This document shows, piece by piece, positions 50,971 through 59,046 of a stretch of 64,000 bases of DNA (its first letter is position 1; every line of letters begins with the position of its first letter). A model generated the notes under the pieces. That model had not been told where the DNA came from and ran no database searches. It saw nothing but the letters and a program-made list of their open reading frames with translations. Position numbers and translations under genes: made by a program. The DNA lies in the NCBI RefSeq assembly GCF_039535235.1, contig NZ_BAAAWU010000001.1:1302001-1366000 (forward strand), read 5' to 3'. This stretch comes from Streptomyces roseoviridis (GTDB taxonomy: Bacteria; Actinomycetota; Actinomycetes; Streptomycetales; Streptomycetaceae).

Positions 50971-51405
50971 TCAGAACTCGGCGGCCTCGGCATAGACCTG
51001 GGCGAGCTGGGGCGTCCCGGTGGTGGCCCAGTCGAGCCCCGCCTCCACCACGTTGATCTCCCGTCCCGAGGCGAGCAGCACCACGGGCTGGCCGTCCGGA
51101 CGCAGACGCCAGCCGGCGCCGGGCACGGTGCGCACGAGGACCGTGCCGAGGTAGAGCCCGGCGTCGTTGCCGACCCAGGGCAGCTCCTCGGGGTCGTCCC
51201 GCCAGCGGGGCGGGAGCTGGTCGAGCGCCGCGAGGGAGCGGGGCGTGTCGTCGAGCTCCACTCCGGCCTCCTGGGCGCGGGCCCTCAGCAGCTCGCACTC
51301 GGCGAGCAGGTCCGCCGCCCCCTGCGGATCCCGGTCGAAGGCCGAGACCAGCGGGGACGCGACGTCGTGCCGCTTGAGCCAGTTGTCCAGGAACGGGATG
51401 TTCAT
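50971..51405 (-). CDS. Small conserved hypothetical protein (DUF6278-like)
   Basis: The protein has 144 residues from ATG 51405. The sequence NIPFLDNWLKRHDVASPLVS, then RAQEAGVELDDTPRSLAALD and VVLLASGREINVVEAGLDWA matches a small conserved streptomycete family; the family name is from memory and not verified here. No known function, no signal peptide. It stands alone between the ABC operon and exonuclease III. Confidence 0.75.
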   Translation of the reverse strand: MNIPFLDNWLKRHDVASPLVSAFDRDPQGAADLLAECELLRARAQEAGVELDDTPRSLAALDQLPPRWRDDPEELPWVGNDAGLYLGTVLVRTVPGAGWRLRPDGQPVVLLASGREINVVEAGLDWATTGTPQLAQVYAEAAEF

Positions 51406-51485
51406 CCGACCAGCCTGGCACCCCGCTCCCCCGGGCACCACCCGGCACGCGGAGATCGTCCCGCCGCCGGGGCCCGGGCCGTGGG

Positions 51486-52265
51486 TCAGACGTCGAGGTC
51501 GACGACGACCGGGGCGTGGTCGGAGGCGCCCTTGCCCTTGCGCTCCTCGCGGTCGACGTAGCCGTCCTTGACGGCGTCCGCGAAGGGCTTGTTGCCGTAG
51601 ACCAGGTCGATGCGCATGCCCCGGTTCTTCGGGAAGCACAGCTGGCGGTAGTCCCAGTACGTGAAGGGGTGGTCGTACTTCAGCGGCCGCGGCACCACGT
51701 CGCTCAGACCCGCCTCGCGCAGCCCCGCGAGCGCGGCCCGCTCCGGCTCGGTGACGTGGGTGGCACCCTCGAAGAGGGAGATGTCCCAGACGTCCTGGTC
51801 GGTGGGGGCGATGTTGAAGTCGCCGAGCACGGCGAAGGGGCGCTCGCCCGCCGCGTCGTCGGCGACGGCCGCCTTCAGCGCCTCCAGCCAGCGCAGCTTG
51901 TACGCGTAGTGGTCGTGGGCGACCTCGCGGCCGTTCGGCACGTAGACCGACCAGACGCGGACGGGGCCGCAGGTCGCGGAGATCGCCCGCGGCTCCTGGA
52001 CGCCCTCGTAGTCGGGACCGCCGGGCAGGCCCGTGACGATGTCCTCCAGGCCGACCCGGGAGACCAGGGCGACCCCGTTCCACCGGCCGGTGGCGTTGAC
52101 CACCGACTCGTACCCCAGCTCGCGCAGCTGCTCGGTGGGGAACTGCTCGGCGGTGCACTTGGTCTCCTGGATGCACAGCACGTCCGTGCCGCTGCTCTCC
52201 AGCCAGGCCAGGAGCCGCGGCAGCCGGGCGGTGATCGAATTGACGTTCCAGGTGGCGATGCGCAT
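51486..52265 (-). CDS. xth: Exodeoxyribonuclease III
   Basis: The protein has 259 residues from ATG 52265; an in-frame start at 52295 would precede the conserved MRIATWNVNSI. AP-endonuclease motifs: QETKC with catalytic Glu, VLGDFNIAPTDQDVWD with Asp/Asn, and SDHAPVV with the final His. It repairs abasic sites and removes 3' blocks. The enzyme is the normal length for bacterial Xth. Confidence 0.93.
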   Translation of the reverse strand: MRIATWNVNSITARLPRLLAWLESSGTDVLCIQETKCTAEQFPTEQLRELGYESVVNATGRWNGVALVSRVGLEDIVTGLPGGPDYEGVQEPRAISATCGPVRVWSVYVPNGREVAHDHYAYKLRWLEALKAAVADDAAGERPFAVLGDFNIAPTDQDVWDISLFEGATHVTEPERAALAGLREAGLSDVVPRPLKYDHPFTYWDYRQLCFPKNRGMRIDLVYGNKPFADAVKDGYVDREERKGKGASDHAPVVVDLDV

Positions 52266-52362
52266 GAGCGCAAGCCTAGCCGGGGGGTGTGACAACGGGC
52301 CGCCGTCGGCTCCCGAGCCCCCGCCGGGCGTCGCCGGCCCGGCGGGACCGGGGAGCGGCCCC

Positions 52363-52995
52363 CTAGAGCTCCGTGGAGGTGCCGGGGGCGAGCCGGCGGT
52401 GGTCGGTGCCGGCGAGGGCGCCGATCTGGCGGTCGTAGATCGGCCGGGCCAGGTCGGTGAGCAGGGCGTCGTGGATGTCGTAGGCGCGGACCGGCTTGAC
52501 CTCCCGCACGTACTCGATCACCTCGGAGATCTTGTTCCACGGGGCCATCACCGGGAGGAAGAGGGTCTCCACGGGCCGGTCCGGCACGGTGAGGGCGTCC
52601 CCGGGGTGGAAGACGGACCCGTCGACGAGGAAGCCGACGTTGGTGATGCGCGGGATGTCGGGGTGGATGACGGCGTGCAGCTCGCCGTGGACCTGGACCT
52701 CGAAACCGGCGGCGGTGAAGGTGTCGCCGTGGCCGACGGTGTGGACGCGGCCCGGGAAGGCCGCCGCCAGCTGCTCGGCGACGCTCCGCAGCGTCCACAC
52801 CTCGGCGGCGGGGTTCGCCTCCAGGGCGGCCCGCAGCCTTCCCTCGTCGAAGTGGTCGGGGTGCTCGTGGGTGACGAGGAGGACGTCCGCGCCGAGCGCG
52901 GCGTCCTCCTCCGTGAACATCCCGGGGTCGATGACGAGCGTCCGTCCGTCCTTCTCCAGGCGGACGCAGGCGTGGGTGTTCTTCGTCAGCTTCAC
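52363..52995 (-). CDS. Metallo-beta-lactamase fold protein
   Basis: The protein has 210 residues from GTG 52995. The metal motif THEHPDHFD is the HxHxDH signature, with VHGELHAVIHPDI and GSVFHPGDALTV giving later His and Asp ligands. It belongs to the UlaG-like/MBL hydrolase group often annotated only by fold. Substrate unknown; it is a single-domain protein, 10 bases upstream of the following gene on the same strand. Confidence 0.85.
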   Translation of the reverse strand: MKLTKNTHACVRLEKDGRTLVIDPGMFTEEDAALGADVLLVTHEHPDHFDEGRLRAALEANPAAEVWTLRSVAEQLAAAFPGRVHTVGHGDTFTAAGFEVQVHGELHAVIHPDIPRITNVGFLVDGSVFHPGDALTVPDRPVETLFLPVMAPWNKISEVIEYVREVKPVRAYDIHDALLTDLARPIYDRQIGALAGTDHRRLAPGTSTEL

Positions 52996-53005
52996 GGCCC
53001 GCAGC

Positions 53006-54271
53006 CTACGCCTGGGGCGTGGTCTCCTCCGCGACCACACGGCCGACCACCCGCAGTGCGCTCTCGGCCGCGGGCAGGCCGCAGTAGACGGCGGTCTGGA
53101 GGAGGATCTCCCGCAGCTCGTCCGGGGTCAGACCGCTGCGCAGCGCGGCCCGGGTGTGGTCGGCGAGGGCTTCGTGGTGGCCGCCGGCGACCAGCGCGGC
53201 GAGGGTCACGGCACTGCGGGTGCGCCGGTCGAGGCCGTCCCTGCTCCACACCTCGCCCCAGGCGTAGCGGGTGACGAGGTCCTGCAGGTCGCTGCCGAAG
53301 TCGTCGGCGAGCGCCGCGTCGACCCGGGCGTCACCCAGGAGCTCCCGGCGCAGCTTGATCCCCGTCTCGTACGGGTCGGGGCGCGGCTCCTCCTCCTGGG
53401 CCGCGGCCGGGGCGGGGGCGGTGCCGTCGGCCGGCAGGAGGGGCGCGGAGACCGGCGGGACGGGCGGCGCGTTCAGCGCGCCGGTGGAGTCGTGGACGAT
53501 CTCGGCGAAGTGGCCGGTGAGCAGTTCGGTGACGGCGGCGGGCTGCTCCACGGGCGCCAGGTGGGAGGCGCCGGGGACGACGGCGAGCCGGGCGTCGGCG
53601 ATGCCGGCGACGAGGGTACGGGCCTCGGCCGGGCCGGTGACCCGGTCGTCGGCGCCGACCAGGACGAGGGCGGGCACGCCGATCCGGCCCAGGGCCTCGC
53701 GGACGTCGAAGACGGCGAGGGCCTCGCAGGCGGCGATGTAGCAGCCGGGGTCGGTGGCGCGGACCATCTGGACGGCCCAGTCGACGATGGCGGGCTGGGC
53801 GCCGGCGAAGGCGGGGGTGAACCACTGCTCGGGCGCGCTGCGGGCCATCGGCTCCAGGCCGTTGGTGCGCACGATCACGCCGCGCTGGCGGAACTCGTCG
53901 GCGGTGCCGAAGCGGGGCGAGGTGGCGACGAGGGCGAGGGAGGCGACCCGCTGCGGCGCGCGCAGGGCGAGGTCGAGGCCGATGGCGCCGCCGAGGGCGC
54001 AGCCCGCGTAGCAGAAGCGCTGGACGCCGAGCTCGTCGAGGGTCGCGAGCAGCCGGTCGCCGAGTTCGGCGACGGAGGCGGCCGGGTGGGCGGGGGCGCC
54101 GCCGTGCCCGGGCAGGTCGAAACGGACGACGCGCCAGCTGCGGGAGAGCTCGGGTATCTGGCGGTCCCACATGTGCCAGGTGGTCCCCAGGGACGGCCCG
54201 AGGACCAGGACCGGAGCGTCTTCTCGCCCGTCGGAGCGGTATTGCAGGGTGTTCGTCGGTGTCTCACTCAC
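53006..54271 (-). CDS. Fusion of 3-oxoadipate enol-lactonase and carboxymuconolactone decarboxylase
   Basis: The protein has 421 residues from GTG 54271. An alpha/beta hydrolase (LVLGPSLGTTWHMWDRQIPE, VVRFDLPGHGGAPA) spans residues about 1-260. At the nucleophile elbow the sequence is AGCALGG where active PcaD has G-x-S-x-G, so Ser appears replaced by Ala. The C-terminal residues about 290-421 are the CMD domain (VTRYAWGEVWSRDGLDRRTR). Such fusions (PcaL-type) run two steps of the beta-ketoadipate pathway. The substitution casts doubt on the lactonase half. No other pca gene is in the window. Confidence 0.82.
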   Translation of the reverse strand: MSETPTNTLQYRSDGREDAPVLVLGPSLGTTWHMWDRQIPELSRSWRVVRFDLPGHGGAPAHPAASVAELGDRLLATLDELGVQRFCYAGCALGGAIGLDLALRAPQRVASLALVATSPRFGTADEFRQRGVIVRTNGLEPMARSAPEQWFTPAFAGAQPAIVDWAVQMVRATDPGCYIAACEALAVFDVREALGRIGVPALVLVGADDRVTGPAEARTLVAGIADARLAVVPGASHLAPVEQPAAVTELLTGHFAEIVHDSTGALNAPPVPPVSAPLLPADGTAPAPAAAQEEEPRPDPYETGIKLRRELLGDARVDAALADDFGSDLQDLVTRYAWGEVWSRDGLDRRTRSAVTLAALVAGGHHEALADHTRAALRSGLTPDELREILLQTAVYCGLPAAESALRVVGRVVAEETTPQA

Positions 54272-54402
54272 CCGCGTGACCCTCTCATCTCTCACAATCT
54301 CTCACATCGCCGGGTCGAACCTACTGAACTTGAACTCGTGATGTCGGTCGACCCGTGGTGGCGGCGTCAGGGTCCGAGACGTCGGCTGTTACCGGCTCGG
54401 GT

Positions 54403-54765
54403 TCAGGACGACGGCTGTAGCCGGCGCCGCGCCGCGGAGAGGTTCACCTCGACGTCATCGCTCCAAGAACAGACCTCCAGCCATGAGAGGTAGCCGCCTC
54501 GCGCGAAGACCAAGACCTCACCAGGGCACTCGCCGGTTTCGGTGAACAGCTGCACGTCGGCAGCCACGACGGTGCCGGGGCCCGTTGGCGCGGGCTCCAA
54601 CGCGTCGGCGTCAAGGTCGAAGTAGGCAGTGCCGCACCCACACGTGCAGCGGGATCGCACCCTGAGTCGGGGCACCTGCCGTCGGAGGGGGACGTGAATC
54701 GGCTCGTCCGAGTTCAGGACGAGGCCAAGCACGTCGGCTACATCCTCGGGCAGGCTTTCAGGCAT
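54403..54765 (-). CDS. Small hypothetical protein with CxCGCG motif
   Basis: The protein has 120 residues. A Cys-rich CTCGCGTAYFD stretch near residue 40 could bind metal; the remainder is a small beta protein (VVAADVQLFTETGECPGEVL, GGYLSWLEVCSWSDD). No signal peptide. I do not recognise the family, though similar orphan proteins exist in actinobacteria. Confidence 0.6.
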   Translation of the reverse strand: MPESLPEDVADVLGLVLNSDEPIHVPLRRQVPRLRVRSRCTCGCGTAYFDLDADALEPAPTGPGTVVAADVQLFTETGECPGEVLVFARGGYLSWLEVCSWSDDVEVNLSAARRRLQPSS

Positions 54766-54896
54766 GCCGCCACCGTAGCTGACCAGCAGCTTCGGGCTTC
54801 GACCGGTTTCGGGTCCGTCGACCCGACGCCCACAGGGCCAGGTCGGTGCCGCCGGCCAGCTGTCAGGCGAGCGGCACCGACATCACTCGATCGACT

Positions 54897-55112
54897 TCAG
54901 TAGCGGGCGAGGGTCCAGTTCGTGAGGCGGTCCACGATGTCGAGAACCGACCTGCGTGCCCCGGCGGAGATGAACGCGAAGACGACGAACGAGGGGATGA
55001 GCGCCACGATCACGACCAACGCGGGCAGCAGACGGACCACGATGGTGCAGAAGTCCAGCAGGGCGCGGAGGGTCCGGGTCTGAGACAGGAGGTCGATCAA
55101 ACGGTCCAGCAA
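54897..55112 (-). CDS. Small membrane protein, TTG start
   Basis: The protein has 71 residues from TTG 55112 with GAGGAG upstream on the minus strand. A strong hydrophobic core (FCTIVVRLLPALVVIVALIP) makes one or two membrane segments. ends NWTLARY. Family not recognised. It precedes the region of decayed elements. Confidence 0.5.
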   Translation of the reverse strand: MLDRLIDLLSQTRTLRALLDFCTIVVRLLPALVVIVALIPSFVVFAFISAGARRSVLDIVDRLTNWTLARY

Positions 55113-55366
55113 GGTGTACTCCTCGGATACGCGAGCGGGGTCACCTGGTGTCCGACTGAGGGCATACTTCTCCCTCGGACGGTGCCCTGTCAGGGCAACC
55201 AAGCTGACGAAGAACCCCGCTGGCCCGCGTTTCACGAGTCAGCGGCAGGTTCAAAACCTGCTGCGCATCCCTGTCTCCCTGCATATCGACCTACGGCGCC
55301 GGACAACAGTCCGGCGGGCAGCTGAATTTACTGACCGCCACACTGTCATTCAAGGGCGGATTTTAG

Positions 55367-56225
55367 TCACTGTCTAGAAACGCTCGAAGCTATTGCCTGA
55401 GCTTGAATGCGTGATGCCGGCCAGCCGTCCGTGATCAGGCCGGTGCTGGTCAGGCAGCCGTCGACCAGGTCCGGACGGTACTGGATCTGCTTGAGCCTGC
55501 GCTTGACGGCGCGAGTGATCTGGCCGAGGTCGGCTGCGGCGAGGTTGCCGATGTCGCGTTTGACCAGTGACCAGATGCCCTCTTGCGGGTTCAAGTCCGG
55601 TGCGTGATACGGAAGTTGGAGCACGGTGAGCCAGTCCGCGTGGTCGGCGATGAATCGGCGCATCGCCTCGACCAGGTGCATGCGCAGGTCGTCCCAGACC
55701 AGCACGATCGGGCCGCCGAGCTGGATGTGCGCTCTGACCAGCAGGTCGCACAGGTCGCGCCAGCCGATGCCCTTCGGCTCGCCCTTGCGGCCCCGGTACT
55801 CGCGGACCGAGGAGAACGTCCGGGACCGCTTCCCCGGCTTGTAGCAGGTCGGCCCGGCTATGGACCCCCGGCCACGGACCCGGACCACTGGCGTTGAGCC
55901 CATGCGTCCCCAGCTTCTCGCTCGCGGCGGCGTCATCGACTGCCCGGCTTCGTCCTCGAAGACGATCCAGCCGTCACATGCCGCCGCGGTGCTCGTACCC
56001 GCGGCCAGGTCTCCTTCTTCCAGGCCCCGACCGCCGCGTCGTCACGCTCGATCGCCCGCCGAGCCGGCTGCTGCCAGGACCAGCCGTGCCGCTGCAGCAG
56101 CAGCCACATGCCCTCCACGGTGTCGCTCACGTGGAACAGCCGGCCGATCAGCGTCTTGACCCGGGCCAGTGTCCACCGCAGGTCGGCCCAGCCGTGGACC
56201 AGCGGCCCACGCTCCAGTTCCCGTT
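55367..56225 (-). pseudogene. IS630-family transposase, frameshifted and 5'-truncated
   Basis: The last 190 codons (55367-55936) hold WDDLRMHLVEAMRRFIADHA and LPYHAPDLNPQEGIW, with the DDE Asp and Glu, plus an upstream FEDEAGQS seen only after a frame change near 55985. Further up, in the next frame, GPLVHGWADLRWTLARVKTL and WSWQQPARRAIERDDAAVGA match the IS630 winged-helix start. Two frame changes and loss of the true N-terminus near 56225 make it inactive. No intact terminal repeats were found. Confidence 0.87.
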
Positions 56226-56495
56226 CCAGCCTGGGTTGTCTTCATCGTCCATGGGGGTCGGGTAGTGCTCGACCGCCCGCACCGGCAGAAACGGGCCGTG
56301 CCCGGTGAAGTCGACGCCGACGTGGTGCTCACGCGGCCCGACCCGCAGGGAGGTCAGCGAGAACAGCTCCCCCACGCCGGGCCACCTGCGGCCCTGAATC
56401 CGTGGTCGCGGTAAGCGCGCCCAGCATGTTCTGAGACGGCTCGCCCACGTCGCCGACTTCTCGTAGAACTCAATGCGTACCCCGAGGACCGCCAT
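56226..56495 (-). pseudogene. Unknown ORF truncated by the IS630 remnant
   Basis: A minus-strand frame begins MAVLGVRIEFYEKSATWASR and continues through HHVGVDFTGHGPFLPVRAVE to NPGWNGN, where the IS630 sequence takes over. The composition is coding-like; the family is not recognised. It is probably the 5' part of a gene cut by the transposon. Confidence 0.5.
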
Positions 56496-56513
56496 GACAC
56501 CGATCCTGGCACG

Positions 56514-57000
56514 TCACAACTCATGAGTGGGCCACGCAGGGGAAAATGCGGCGTCCGCCCGCAGGCCAGATGACGCGCTCAGGCGGAGGAGCGGCGCCTG
56601 GTGCCGCCGCTGCCGTTGAGTGGGGATTGGTGTCTCCAGGTGAGCGCCTTTGCCCCAGGAGCCGAGCAGGTCGCGGTGCAGGGCCACGATGTCCTGGCGC
56701 AGCGCCAGGACAAGCGCGTCCCTGGGGAACGCGCGGCAGGTGGTGACGAACAGGGCGGCGTCCGCGCCGTGCTTGAGGCGGGCGGTGCCGACGAGTTTCT
56801 GCATGCCCTGCGAGCCCACGCTTCGGTGCGGGGCGTACTTCTTGACCTGGATCACCAGTTTGCGGCCGTCGGCCAGGTGGCCGACGACGTCCGCACCCAG
56901 GTCGCCGCTCCTGCCCTGACGGCGACGTTGCGGCAGCCGTCCCTCCGGCACAGCTCCGCGACGTCGCGAGCACGACCACCGGCGGGTGCGCCGCGCGGAC
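56514..57000 (-). pseudogene. Mrr-like restriction endonuclease fragment, frameshifted
   Basis: In one frame the peptide GDLGADVVGHLADGRKLVIQ then VKKYAPHRS carries the Mrr motif (Asp then Q-V-K) of modification-dependent restriction enzymes. The stretch upstream, RDVAELCRRDGCRNVAVRAG, is in another frame, so a shift near 56920 has broken the gene. Downstream residues (ALFVTTCRAFPRDALVLALR) complete the nuclease domain. It may be a decayed host-defence gene. Confidence 0.8.
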
Positions 57001-57118
57001 AGGAGCGGCCCGGGCGCGGGGACCTGGCGGCAGCAGCAGCAAGTGACTCGTTTTGAGGTCACCCACATGCGCTACCGACGCCGTGACGTGGCATCAGGCT
57101 GGTGTCATCGTGGTCTCC

Positions 57119-57547
57119 ATGAGGAAGACCGCAGCGTTGGCTGCCACGATCGCGGTCCTCGGCTTGACTGCCCATCCGGCGGATGCCGCTCCGTTCTGGA
57201 ACAAGTCGGTCAAGTGCACGCAGACGGACCCGGACGGCCGGACCGTCCCTACACGCGTCGGTAACCACGAGCTTGGGTGGAACCACTTCTCGGGCAAGCA
57301 CAACATCAAGAAGTGCGGCATCGTCAACGCGGCCATCGCCGGCAAGGTCGACAAGAAGAACGGCGCGCGCCTCGAGTACTGGGGTGTCGCTGTCAACGGC
57401 GGCCGCCAGGTGAAGATCATCGTCATCGCGCAGTACGCGCAGAAGACGGCCGACGCGCGGTACGACGCCGGCAGGGGCCAGAAGATCGGCGTGATCACCG
57501 CCTACTGCAAGGGCGTGAACAAGTGCCCGAACTGGATCAACGAGTGA
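57119..57547 (+). CDS. Secreted small hypothetical protein
   Basis: The protein has 142 residues from ATG 57119; GTG 57113 is possible. A signal peptide (RKTAALAATIAVLGLTAHPA) leads to a basic mature protein with two spaced Cys pairs (VKCTQTDPDG, IKKCGIVNAA, AYCKGVNKCP), implying disulfides. No catalytic motif is seen; small secreted Cys proteins like this are common orphans. It survives intact inside the decayed region. Confidence 0.68.
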   Translation: MRKTAALAATIAVLGLTAHPADAAPFWNKSVKCTQTDPDGRTVPTRVGNHELGWNHFSGKHNIKKCGIVNAAIAGKVDKKNGARLEYWGVAVNGGRQVKIIVIAQYAQKTADARYDAGRGQKIGVITAYCKGVNKCPNWINE

Positions 57548-57549
57548 CC

Positions 57550-58191
57550 ATGTGGGACGAGACTACGGAGCAGCAGGCCACCCTCACCGGCCTGCTGTTC
57601 CACCATGCCCTGGCGCCGGTCGCGGGCGACCGGTATCTGCGGGGCGTCCTGCCGGCGCCGCCACCGGCGCATGCGATCCGGCTGGCGACGGGCCCGCCGG
57701 TCGCCAGCCAAGCACCCGACCTGACCCTCTACGAGTTCCCCCTGACCACCGGTGGTGAGCCCGTCACCGCGGATCACGTCACAGGGGTGCTGCGCACGCT
57801 CCTGACCGGCCCGCACGTCGATCCGCAAGAGAGCCTCAGCGCCGAGCTGCCGCATGTGCCGGTGATTCGCGTCGACCTGGCGGCCGTGGAGCCCACGCCG
57901 GAGCCCGTAGAGGAGCGGGCGCTGACCATCATGCGCACGCTCGTCCACCCGTACACCGGAGAGTTCCCCGACCCGCTGATGGTCGGCTTCCTCTTGCCGA
58001 CCCCGGACCTTCTGCGCCTGTACCTGGCCGCGGACGACATCGATGGGATCGTCGCGGTCGATGTGCGTCCGTCGGGGGCCGTCACCGCCCTGACCGCCGC
58101 TCTTCCCTCGCTGGTCACCGAGACCGAGCGCATGCGGAAGGACGACGTGGACCCGCACTGCACGTGGGCGATGGACCTCACGGACTGGTGA
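57550..58191 (+). CDS. Hypothetical protein
   Basis: The protein has 213 residues from ATG 57550, two bases after the previous stop, so the pair is likely co-transcribed. The sequence is globular with Val/Leu-rich strands (VTGVLRTLLTGPHVDPQESL, VEERALTIMRTLVHPYTGEF, TPDLLRLYLAADDIDGIVAV). No family recognised and no signal peptide. The upstream partner is secreted, so a joint role at the surface or immunity-type function is possible but unsupported. Confidence 0.6.
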   Translation: MWDETTEQQATLTGLLFHHALAPVAGDRYLRGVLPAPPPAHAIRLATGPPVASQAPDLTLYEFPLTTGGEPVTADHVTGVLRTLLTGPHVDPQESLSAELPHVPVIRVDLAAVEPTPEPVEERALTIMRTLVHPYTGEFPDPLMVGFLLPTPDLLRLYLAADDIDGIVAVDVRPSGAVTALTAALPSLVTETERMRKDDVDPHCTWAMDLTDW

Positions 58192-58655
58192 GACGAGGCC
58201 GCCGAGCGGGCTGTCGCGGACTTGGAGGGCCGGGAGGCGCCAGGCCGCGCGGACGCGTGGCCTCGCGGGGCGTGGGGGCGTTGGCACGGAGCCGGAGCTG
58301 GTGATCTCACCCGAGCCCGCCTGCTCCGGCCCCCGGCCGTGGAACCCGGCCTTGGGTAGCGCCGTTAGGACGCTTCGAGCAGGGCGCGGGCAAGAGGTTC
58401 GAGGTCGCCGTAGAGGGCGGCCTGCAAGGCGGCGGCCAGTACGCGGGCCCGGGGCTCCACCTCGTATGAACTGGTGGGGGCTGACGGCGGGAAATGTGAC
58501 CCCGGCCCCGGTCATTACCCAGCCGTCTTTCTGGAAGACACCGTGTACGTGGTCGCTCGCGCTGCTGACGACGAGATCACTCAGGACTGACGCGACGACG
58601 CACCCACCAGCACGGCGGGCGAAACCCCTTGCCGGTGGCCGACGCCCTCATCACC
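58192..58655. other. Decayed stretch with one coding-like fragment
   Basis: No intact gene. On the minus strand, YEVEPRARVLAAALQAALYG (encoded near 58460-58400, stop at 58365) is clearly coding-like and probably the tail of a broken gene of unknown family. The remainder looks random. Confidence 0.35.
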
Positions 58656-58925
58656 TCACGGCCCCGCGTGCGCCGGCAGGGTGATCGCGGCCCAGGTGAT
58701 CAGTGATTCGGAGTGCTGGATGAGCCGCTCGTAGTCGCGGGCGTGTCGGCGGGCGTGCATGACCCAGACCGGCGACCTTTCAACCACCCGCGTCGGGGCA
58801 GGACGACGAAGCCGACCGCGTTCTTGGGTCGGCTTCGTCGTCTTCACCGTCAGATCCAGGCACTTCTTCGCCCAGATCACGAGCTGGCCGGCGTAGGCGC
58901 AGTCGGCCCAGACGATGGTGATCGA
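58656..58925 (-). pseudogene. IS5-family transposase C-terminal fragment
   Basis: The peptides TIVWADCAYAGQLVIWAKKC and VERSPVWVMHARRHARDYER match the IS5 DDE transposase end (the conserved VERSFAWLxxxRRLxRDYER block). The N-terminal half is missing. Directly downstream on the other strand lies another transposase fragment, so insertions are nested. Confidence 0.85.
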
Positions 58926-59010
58926 GGACGACTACCGCAAGCTCGAATACGGCCTCGGGCTGAACCACTTCGGGGGCCGGACCTGGCGCGGCTGGCTCCA
59001 CCACGTCACT
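58915..59010 (+). pseudogene. IS701-family transposase C-terminal fragment
   Basis: IEDDYRKLEYGLGLNHFGGR and TWRGWLHHVT match the IS701 transposase end (DYRELKxGLGLDHFEGRxWxGWHHHVTL). It abuts the IS5 fragment, and only about 30 codons remain. Confidence 0.8.
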
Positions 59011-59046
59011 CCCGCCAGCCGCCGCCCCAGGGGCGGCGGCTGGCGG

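Noticed and set aside
58301..58684. Plus-strand ORF as a gene
   Set aside because: Contains Arg/Pro-rich shadow sequence with no ribosome site; overlaps transposase remnants.
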